Assembly: GCA_017446775.1 (NCBI GenBank) | Contig: JAFSQE010000003.1 | Location: 1 to 41,764 of the forward strand | Source of the DNA: Bacteroidales bacterium | GTDB taxonomy: Bacteria; Bacteroidota; Bacteroidia; Bacteroidales; UBA932 | Length of the DNA: 41,764 nucleotides | Direction: 5' to 3' | Program-made: the position numbers and the translations under genes | Notes under the pieces: model-generated | What the model was told of the DNA's origin: nothing | The model's input: the letters and a program-made list of their open reading frames with translations, nothing else | The model's database searches: none | Part shown: positions 8,425 through 13,806 of the stretch, piece by piece | Position numbering within the stretch: the first letter of the stretch is position 1 | Layout: the number at the start of each line of letters is the position of its first letter

Positions 8425-9156
8425 CTAATCAAACGCCAAAGAGGAATAGCGGCGGAGGTAGAACTGGTCTATGGTGCCGCGGCCCTTGCGGGTCACAAGG
8501 AAGCGGACGATTTCTGCAATCTCTTCTGGCTGGAGGAGTTCATCCGGTTTGATGTCGGGGCGCATCTCCTTCACCATATCGGTGGCGACGCCGCCGGGAG
8601 AAATCAGGTGGACGCGGATGCCGAATGGCTGGACCTCTTTGGCGAGAACTTTGGTGAAACCGGTGAGCGCATGCTTGCTGGATGAATAAACCGACTGATT
8701 GATATATCCTTTGAAGCCCACCACCGATGCGATATTGATGATAACCGGCTTCTGCGACTGCTTTAGATAGGGTAGCGCCTCCTTGCAGATGAAAAAAGGA
8801 GCCTTGGCATTCACGGCAAAGATTCTATCCCATTCGGCGGGTTCCACATCGGTAAAGCTGCCCTGCTGCGCCAGCCCGGCACAGTTCACCAGCAGGTCGA
8901 TGCCGCCAAACTCCGCCACTGTCTGGGCCACGATGCGACTGTAGGCTTCTTCCTGCGCCAGGTCGGCGGCAATCGTCTTTACGCGGACGCCGTGCGCGGC
9001 TTCAATCTCCGCTGCCACCTGTTTCAGCGCATCTTCTCCGCGCGCCACCAGCGCCAGGTTGTAGCCAACATCGGCCAGTTCGCGGGCAATCGCGAGCCCG
9101 ATGCCGCGGGAGGCGCCCGTCAGCAGCGCCGTCCTCTTTTCAGCACCGCCAACCAT
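8425..9156 (-). CDS. SDR-family oxidoreductase (FabG-like short-chain dehydrogenase)
   Basis: The 243-residue classical short-chain dehydrogenase has the Rossmann dinucleotide motif TGASRGIG near the N-terminus. NCAG stands in place of the usual NNAG, and the catalytic set is Ser in NIASVVG and Tyr-Lys in YSSSK. PGGVATDM follows as in the usual PG motif after the active site. It reduces or oxidises a carbonyl/alcohol with NAD(P)(H) in the cytoplasm; FabG-type 3-oxoacyl-ACP reductase or a general ketoreductase are both possible. It is the last gene of a four-gene operon, 4 bases after the bcp-like gene. Redox neighbours give no clear pathway. Confidence 0.85.
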   Translation of the reverse strand: MVGGAEKRTALLTGASRGIGLAIARELADVGYNLALVARGEDALKQVAAEIEAAHGVRVKTIAADLAQEEAYSRIVAQTVAEFGGIDLLVNCAGLAQQGSFTDVEPAEWDRIFAVNAKAPFFICKEALPYLKQSQKPVIINIASVVGFKGYINQSVYSSSKHALTGFTKVLAKEVQPFGIRVHLISPGGVATDMVKEMRPDIKPDELLQPEEIAEIVRFLVTRKGRGTIDQFYLRRYSSLAFD

Positions 9157-9160
9157 CGCC

Positions 9161-9616
9161 CTATCCCTCCAGTATCTGGCCGGCGGCGTTTTTGGTGTCG
9201 ACCTTCTCTATGATGCGCTCCAGGATGCCGTTTTCGTCAAAAATGAATGTGCGGCGCAGGGTGCCCATAGTGGTTTTGCCGTACAGCTTCTTCTCGCCCC
9301 AGGCGCCAAAGTCCTGCAGCATCTGCAGTGAGGTGTCGGCCAGCAGACGGAAGGGCAGCTCATATTTGGCACGGAAGCCGCTGTGGCTCTTGGCGCTGTC
9401 CTTGCTAACGCCAACCACATTGTAGCCGGCAGCGGTGAGTTCTGCATAATTGTCGCGGAAGCTGCAAGCCTCTGCAGTGCAGCCGCTGGTGTTGTCTTTC
9501 GGATAAAAATAGATGATGGTCTTGCGGCCGTTGCCGATGAACTCCTTACTGTTCACCATTTTGCCGTCCTGGTCCATTACCTCGAACGCAGGCATGCTGT
9601 CGCCAATTTTAAGCAT
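9161..9616 (-). CDS. bcp: Bcp/PrxQ-type thioredoxin-dependent peroxiredoxin
   Basis: The 151-residue protein matches bacterioferritin comigratory protein peroxiredoxins in length and motifs. The peroxidatic Cys46 is in DNTSGCTAEAC and the resolving Cys51 five residues later, as in the atypical 2-Cys form. It reduces hydroperoxides in the cytoplasm using thioredoxin. The start at 9616 (MLKIGD) was chosen because the frame can be extended upstream only into the preceding TlpA-like gene with non-homologous sequence. It lies 32 bases downstream of that gene and 4 bases upstream of the SDR gene. Confidence 0.9.
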   Translation of the reverse strand: MLKIGDSMPAFEVMDQDGKMVNSKEFIGNGRKTIIYFYPKDNTSGCTAEACSFRDNYAELTAAGYNVVGVSKDSAKSHSGFRAKYELPFRLLADTSLQMLQDFGAWGEKKLYGKTTMGTLRRTFIFDENGILERIIEKVDTKNAAGQILEG

Positions 9617-9648
9617 GATATTCGTGTTTAAACGTTTGTAATCTGAAA

Positions 9649-10203
9649 CTATCGCCGGAGTGCGTCGGCAACCTTGGAGGCCACCACCGTGCCCAGTTCT
9701 ATACGTCCTTTGGCATCGATAAGATACAGAGACGGTATCCACTTTACATGATATGCTTCGCCAACCTTGGATTCCTTCTTGCCGGCAGGGTCGAACAGCT
9801 GTATTCCCGGCAGGTCGTTCTCTGAGGCAAACTTCTTGAGCGTGTCAAAATCGCGGTCGTAAGAGACCGAGACAAAGGCCACCTTTGCATGGTCGGCTGC
9901 AGCATACATCTCCTTGAGTTCAGGTACCTCCGCACGACAGTCGGGGCACCACGATGCCCAGAACACCAGCACCACGCGTTTCCCCTTGAATTCGCTCAGC
10001 CTTACCGTGTTTCCGTCCAGGTCTTTCAAAATAAAGCCGGACGCCACCGTCCCCGCCTTCAACAGTTCCGTGGCGTACTTCGCATCCAGGTCCTCCTCCT
10101 GAGGCTGTTGCTCCTGCTGGGGTTGCGCCGCCTGTGTCGCCTGCGCGCTAACCGTCACGCCGGCCAACATCATAGCCATAAACAATATCAGTTTTTTCAT
10201 CAT
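9649..10203 (-). CDS. TlpA/ResA-like periplasmic thioredoxin-fold protein
   Basis: The 184-residue protein has a Sec signal peptide (residues 3-20, cleavage after VSA) and a Gln/Glu-rich linker. The thioredoxin domain from about residue 55 has the redox motif WCPDC in FWASWCPDC. A cis-Pro segment WIPSLYLID comes later, as expected for AhpC/TSA-Redoxin folds. It probably reduces disulfides in the periplasm. Its start (ATGATG) overlaps the stop of the carbonic anhydrase gene by four bases, giving tight coupling. Confidence 0.88.
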   Translation of the reverse strand: MMKKLILFMAMMLAGVTVSAQATQAAQPQQEQQPQEEDLDAKYATELLKAGTVASGFILKDLDGNTVRLSEFKGKRVVLVFWASWCPDCRAEVPELKEMYAAADHAKVAFVSVSYDRDFDTLKKFASENDLPGIQLFDPAGKKESKVGEAYHVKWIPSLYLIDAKGRIELGTVVASKVADALRR

Positions 10204-10736
10204 TTTATTTCCGTTAATTGTCCTGTTACAGAATCGATAATAAAGCCGCGTACGGTCACGTCTTTGGGCATTAGGGGGTGGTTTACGATGCTTGCGACTG
10301 TCTTGCGGACAGAGGCCTCGGTGTCGTGGAAGCCCTCAAGCCACTCTGTGATGCCGCGCCTCTCCCATTGGGTCAGAGTATCTGCGGCAATGCCTCGCTC
10401 TGTCATATGCGGCCGGAACTCTTTGTAACTCATGTGGCATGCGCCGCAGCCGGAATGGTGCACCACCATTACCTGCTGCACGCCAAGCTCATAAATGGCC
10501 ACCAGCAGGGAACGGATTGCAGAATCTGTCTGGGAAAGCACCAGCCCGCCGGCGTTCTTTATTATTTTGGCATCGCCGTTTTTAAGCCCCAGCGCCTTAG
10601 GGAGCAACTCCGTCAGCCTGGTATCCATGCAAGTGAGCACCGCCAGCTTCATGGCTGGGTACTTATCGGTCACATAGGGCTCGAAGCCCTTCTGCTCTAC
10701 AAAACGTTTGTTGAAAAGAAGAATTTTGTCAATCAT
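10200..10736 (-). CDS. Beta-class carbonic anhydrase
   Basis: The 178-residue protein interconverts CO2 and bicarbonate. Zinc ligands fit the beta class: C36 in LTCMDTR with the D38/R40 dyad, and H94 and C97 in HHSGCG. Length matches the short prokaryotic beta-CA branch (plant-type and longer forms exceed 200 residues). It is first gene of the operon carbonic anhydrase-TlpA-Bcp-SDR. The promoter lies so close that the start codon is only 4 bases beyond the -7 box, implying a leaderless messenger. Confidence 0.92.
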   Translation of the reverse strand: MIDKILLFNKRFVEQKGFEPYVTDKYPAMKLAVLTCMDTRLTELLPKALGLKNGDAKIIKNAGGLVLSQTDSAIRSLLVAIYELGVQQVMVVHHSGCGACHMSYKEFRPHMTERGIAADTLTQWERRGITEWLEGFHDTEASVRKTVASIVNHPLMPKDVTVRGFIIDSVTGQLTEIK

Positions 10737-10740
10737 ACCC

Positions 10741-10772
10741 CAAAGCTATTCATTTTTGAGCGTTATTACAAA
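10741..10772 (-). promoter_or_regulatory. Promoter of the carbonic anhydrase operon (leaderless)
   Basis: On the minus strand TTTG (10772-10769), a 20-base spacer and TAGCTTTG (10748-10741) match the consensus. Only 4 bases separate the box from the ATG at 10736, so transcription should start at or within a base or two of the start codon. Confidence 0.7.
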
Positions 10773-10786
10773 AAGGGATATATTTG
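10755..10786 (+). promoter_or_regulatory. Promoter of the exonuclease-TIGR04076 gene pair (near-leaderless)
   Basis: TTTG (10755-10758), a 20-base spacer and TATATTTG (10779-10786) match the Bacteroidetes consensus. The ATG at 10794 is 7 bases after the box. The -33 element lies between the boxes of the divergent promoter, so the two interleave. Confidence 0.7.
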
Positions 10787-10793
10787 TAACGAT

Positions 10794-11288
10794 ATGACAG
10801 ACTTTGCCGCGATAGATTTCGAGACTGCGAACGAGTGCCCCAGCAGCGTGTGCAGCGTGGGGGTGGTGGTCGTGCGCGGCGGGCTCATTACGGATACTTT
10901 TTACAGCCTGATCCACCCAGAGCCGGAGTATTACAAGTGGTTCTGCCAGCAGGTGCACGGGATTTGCCCGGAGGATACCGAAACCGCGCCGGTGTTCCCG
11001 TTCGTCTGGGAAAAGGTCGCTCCGCTTATAGAGTCTCTGCCGCTTGTTGCGCACAACGCCCGTTTCGACGAAGGATGCCTGAAGGCGGTGCACCGCGTCT
11101 ATCAGATGGACTATCCCGATTATCGGTTTTACGATACGCTGGCGGCATCACGGCGCCACTTTGGCAGATTGCTGCCCAACCATCAGCTGCATACGGTGGC
11201 GGCGGCCTGCGGCTTTGACCTTACCAATCATCACCACGCGCTTGCCGATGCCGAGGCCTGCGCCCATATCGCATTGCAGTTATTATGA
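10794..11288 (+). CDS. DnaQ-like DEDD-family 3'-5' exonuclease
   Basis: The 164-residue protein has the exonuclease motif I DFETAN (residues 7-12, acidic D7 and E9). A central AHNARFDEGCL corresponds to motif II (LVAHNARFD), and the C-terminal HHALADAEACAH to motif III (H..AL.DA...A). This is the compact single-domain form of the DNA polymerase III epsilon/RNase T superfamily, processing DNA or RNA 3' ends. The start was set at 10794 by the conserved MTDFAAIDFET and the promoter. The frame is open further upstream but that overlaps the carbonic anhydrase. It overlaps the next gene by four bases. Confidence 0.9.
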   Translation: MTDFAAIDFETANECPSSVCSVGVVVVRGGLITDTFYSLIHPEPEYYKWFCQQVHGICPEDTETAPVFPFVWEKVAPLIESLPLVAHNARFDEGCLKAVHRVYQMDYPDYRFYDTLAASRRHFGRLLPNHQLHTVAAACGFDLTNHHHALADAEACAHIALQLL

Positions 11289-11587
11289 AGAACGTTAAAA
11301 TCACCGCCATGCGGCGGACGGAGTATCCCGATTTGATGAAGATTTACGAGAATCCAATCGAGTATGCATGCGATGTATCGGTGGGGCGGGAGTGGATATC
11401 GGTGGACGGTGGCAAGCCGGAGGGGCTCTGTGTGTCTGCCTGGGAGTCGATGCGACCCTTTGTGGAGGCGCTCGCCCGCGGCGAGGGGAATTTCTACGAC
11501 GGATGGATGCGCAACCCCTTTAGCGCGATGGTCAGCTGCAACGACGGCTTCCGTCCGGTGAGCTTCTATCTCGAGGCTCTGGACTAG
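11285..11587 (+). CDS. TIGR04076-family small protein
   Basis: The 100-residue protein opens with KNVKITAMRR and carries GLCVSAWESMRPFVEALA and MVSCNDGFRPVSFYLEAL, matching the general layout of TIGR04076 proteins (PEG-C-x-W-A-W then C-x-DG-x-RPV). Three cysteines (in YACD, GLCV, VSCN) recur at family positions. Function is unknown; a metal or redox role has been guessed from the cysteines. It is translationally coupled to the exonuclease and faces the radical SAM gene, with 4 bases between the two stop codons. Confidence 0.7.
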   Translation: MKNVKITAMRRTEYPDLMKIYENPIEYACDVSVGREWISVDGGKPEGLCVSAWESMRPFVEALARGEGNFYDGWMRNPFSAMVSCNDGFRPVSFYLEALD

Positions 11588-11591
11588 CGGT

Positions 11592-12605
11592 TTATTTTCC
11601 CAGGATCGGGTCGGGGAGGGAGAAGGTGCCGTAGAGTTGTTCGCTGGCGGCGCGGCAACCGCCATTACATTTGGACAGGCGGTCGCAGCCGCTGCATTTC
11701 TCCGGAATCGCGGCGTAGCGGGCGGTAACTTCAGGGTCTGTAAGGATTTCTCCGATGGGGCGCTTGTGGATATTTCCCAGCACATGGGGCGAGTGGTTGC
11801 AGAAGCGCACGTCGCCGGTCCAGCTCACCGCCACGGGGCGGCGGCTGAAGTCTGTGCTGCACCACGACGACAGGATGTGTGGATATTCGGCCTGGTCAAG
11901 CAGGCAGGCGGGGGTGCACACGCCGCTCACGATGTGCATGTCGCCGGCCGCGGCAGCGAAGGCCTCCACATCGGCAAAAGCCCGCTTCAGTGTATCTAAA
12001 TCCATCGACAGTTCATCCAGGTTCCGGATGCCCATGCCGCCTATGTTGAAGCGGTTTACCATTACGTTATGGACGCCCGTTTCGCGGATCATCTTCAGGG
12101 TGGCGGTAACGCCGGGCGCGTTGACTTTGGTGATGACCAGCACGGCGTAGGCTCCCTGCGGAAGCGCTGAAACCACGCGGGAGAGCGCCGCCCGCGCCTT
12201 TTCCCACGAGCCGGGGAGCGAGGTGAGATGGTCGTGGATGCTGCTTTCTGCGCTCAGCAGCGGAATCTGTATGGCCCCAACGCCCAGGCTCACAAAGTTG
12301 GCGACGGCATCTTCGCCAAGCAGCGTCCCGTTGGTGAGTATATTGACGTGGCTGCCGCGCATGCGGGCGTACATGGCCATATCGTGGATGTTTTTAAGCA
12401 GCATCGGCTCGCCGCCGGAGAATGATATCGTGCCTACGGAGGCCTGGGAGAGCAGTTTGCGCAGGGTGCGGCGTGCGGTGGAGGGGTCGGGCGCGGCTAT
12501 CGGGCTGCTCCCGTCGCGCCAGTAATTATAACAGAACCTGCAACACTGGTTGCAGGCTCCTGTAAGTTCGTAAACTATATTGCCAATCTGAAAGCCGCCT
12601 TTCAT
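11592..12605 (-). CDS. Radical SAM/SPASM-domain protein, candidate peptide or lipoprotein maturase
   Basis: The 337-residue protein has the radical SAM cluster motif CxxxCxxC (C18, C22, C25 in ACNQCCRFC), the GGEPM motif at about residue 64, and a C-terminal SPASM-type region with C-S-G-C-D and CNGGCRAA near residues 305-320. SPASM enzymes usually carry auxiliary iron-sulfur clusters and modify peptides or proteins. The ATG at 12605 overlaps the TGA of the upstream small gene (TGATG); a TTG one codon earlier is the only alternative. Tight coupling to two paralogous small membrane proteins suggests these are its substrates, as in Bacteroidetes rSAM/lipoprotein systems (TIGR04133/TIGR04134). 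Family membership beyond radical SAM/SPASM is inference. Confidence 0.85.
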   Translation of the reverse strand: MKGGFQIGNIVYELTGACNQCCRFCYNYWRDGSSPIAAPDPSTARRTLRKLLSQASVGTISFSGGEPMLLKNIHDMAMYARMRGSHVNILTNGTLLGEDAVANFVSLGVGAIQIPLLSAESSIHDHLTSLPGSWEKARAALSRVVSALPQGAYAVLVITKVNAPGVTATLKMIRETGVHNVMVNRFNIGGMGIRNLDELSMDLDTLKRAFADVEAFAAAAGDMHIVSGVCTPACLLDQAEYPHILSSWCSTDFSRRPVAVSWTGDVRFCNHSPHVLGNIHKRPIGEILTDPEVTARYAAIPEKCSGCDRLSKCNGGCRAASEQLYGTFSLPDPILGK

Positions 12606-13135
12606 CAAAGAATCGAGATGGATCTGGAGCCGACAAAATCGTCGGTCTGCTGCTCATCTTCTGTTTTTACACCCGAAATCTCTACCAGAGCTTCTCCCCG
12701 GAATCCGGTCTCAACAATCTCGAGGTCAAAGTTTGCGACGGACAGATTCTTGTCCGCAATCTCGAAGACATTGCTCTGAATAACCTGCGACTCATCTTCT
12801 GCAGAGAGGACTTTTACGCGGTATATCTCGTATGCGGGGTCGTAGATGCGCACCAGAAGGGTGTCCCCGATGTGCAGCTGGCAGTCGCCGCCCTTCTTGG
12901 GCCGGACATTGATCTCGTTGGGTGGAGACGGGGGCTCGTAGCAGGTTACCTCCGGTGGCGGCGGTGCCTGTCCGCTTGCAGAGAGCAGGGCCCAGGCGGC
13001 TATCATCGCGCCTCCGAGCTTATATTTGGTACGGATTGCCTTAGCGTTCTTGCCGTGCGAGAAGAACACCCAAAGGGAAACGGCTGCAAATGCAGCACCA
13101 AGGGTTATATAGACCAGAAGGGCTTTTGTTTTCAT
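12605..13135 (-). CDS. Twin small membrane protein B, partner of radical SAM gene
   Basis: The 176-residue protein has two hydrophobic segments (about 6-25 and 41-53) separated by a basic loop (GKNAKAIRTKYK). A Pro-rich link with VTCYEPPSPPN follows, then a soluble, acidic, beta-rich domain of about 100 residues. Of its first 56 residues, 42 are identical to the neighbouring paralogue, while the C-terminal part is much more divergent. The paralogue's possible lipidation Cys56 is Gln here (SASGQ). No known family is recognised. It is 12 bases after the paralogue and overlaps the radical SAM start by one base. Possibly a modified or exported precursor or structural protein. Confidence 0.75.
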   Translation of the reverse strand: MKTKALLVYITLGAAFAAVSLWVFFSHGKNAKAIRTKYKLGGAMIAAWALLSASGQAPPPPEVTCYEPPSPPNEINVRPKKGGDCQLHIGDTLLVRIYDPAYEIYRVKVLSAEDESQVIQSNVFEIADKNLSVANFDLEIVETGFRGEALVEISGVKTEDEQQTDDFVGSRSISIL

Positions 13136-13147
13136 AGCATAAACTTA

Positions 13148-13678
13148 TCAGATGATAGTGATGGCATCGCCACCGATATAAGTCTCGGTCTCGACATCGT
13201 TTTCAGTGGCTACGCCAAAGACTTTGAGTATCGCAACCCCTTTGTAACCATTATCTGCAATCTGTAGCTCAAAAGTTGCTACAGCCTGGCTTTTGTCGGC
13301 AAAATCGAAGGATTCGCTCTGCAAAAGTTGCGGCTGGTCGTCAATGGTGTAAAGTCTGACCGTAAATTTGTCGTATGTCGGATCGGAAATCTGGATTAAG
13401 AGGATATCGCCGCTGTTCAACGCGGGATCTTCGGTATCCTTGGGCGTTATATACACCATATTGAGAGGCGACGCAGCATCGTAGCAGGTAACAAAAAGAC
13501 CTGGACCGTTACAGCTTGCGGCAGAAAGCATCGCCCACGCGGCAATCATTGCCCCGCCGAGGCGGTACTTGGTGCGGATGGCCCTGGCATTTTTCCCCCT
13601 GCAAAGTAAAACCCATAGCGAAACCGCTGCAAATGCAACACCAAGCGCGATATATACGATAAAAGCTTTTGTCTTCAT
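13148..13678 (-). CDS. Twin small membrane protein A (possible lipoprotein), partner of radical SAM gene
   Basis: It is a 176-residue paralogue of the next gene with the same architecture: hydrophobic segment 6-25, basic loop RGKNARAIRTKYR, hydrophobic segment 41-53, here ending LSAASC with Cys56 in a lipobox-like setting. VTCYDAASP and a beta-rich C-terminal domain follow. The start at 13678 makes both paralogues exactly 176 residues; an in-frame ATG two codons upstream (13684) is possible. Function is unknown. The strongly conserved N-terminus and variable C-terminus resemble a shared leader or anchor with diversified cargo. Confidence 0.75.
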   Translation of the reverse strand: MKTKAFIVYIALGVAFAAVSLWVLLCRGKNARAIRTKYRLGGAMIAAWAMLSAASCNGPGLFVTCYDAASPLNMVYITPKDTEDPALNSGDILLIQISDPTYDKFTVRLYTIDDQPQLLQSESFDFADKSQAVATFELQIADNGYKGVAILKVFGVATENDVETETYIGGDAITII

Positions 13679-13709
13679 ATCCAATAGGTTGTTATGCAGA
13701 TGGTAAATG

Positions 13710-13717
13710 CAAATTTA
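13710..13717 (-). promoter_or_regulatory. -7 box of the twin-protein/radical SAM operon
   Basis: The minus strand TAAATTTG fits TAnnTTTG, 31 bases before the ATG at 13678. No clear -33 TTTG is seen at the expected distance, so confidence is limited. Confidence 0.45.
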
Positions 13718-13763
13718 ACAATAAAATCACATAATCTGCCAATATTTTCTCGGGAATAATACT

Positions 13764-13771
13764 TACCTTTG
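13764..13771 (+). promoter_or_regulatory. -7 box of the 15-gene polysaccharide-utilisation operon
   Basis: TACCTTTG fits TAnnTTTG and is followed by GCA as in the box at 2138. A good -33 TTTG is not evident, which is common for activated PUL promoters. The next candidate internal promoter is only at 17880-17920. Confidence 0.5.
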
Positions 13772-13777
13772 GCAGAG

Positions 13778-13795
13778 AAGTCAATCGAATGACTT
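13778..13795 (+). promoter_or_regulatory. 6-bp dyad in the leader of the PUL operon
   Basis: AAGTCA (13778-13783) and TGACTT (13790-13795) are perfect inverted repeats around ATCGAA. Located just downstream of the predicted start site, it could be an RNA hairpin or an operator for a dimeric regulator. Confidence 0.35.
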
Positions 13796-13806
13796 GCCTG
13801 TAAAGT

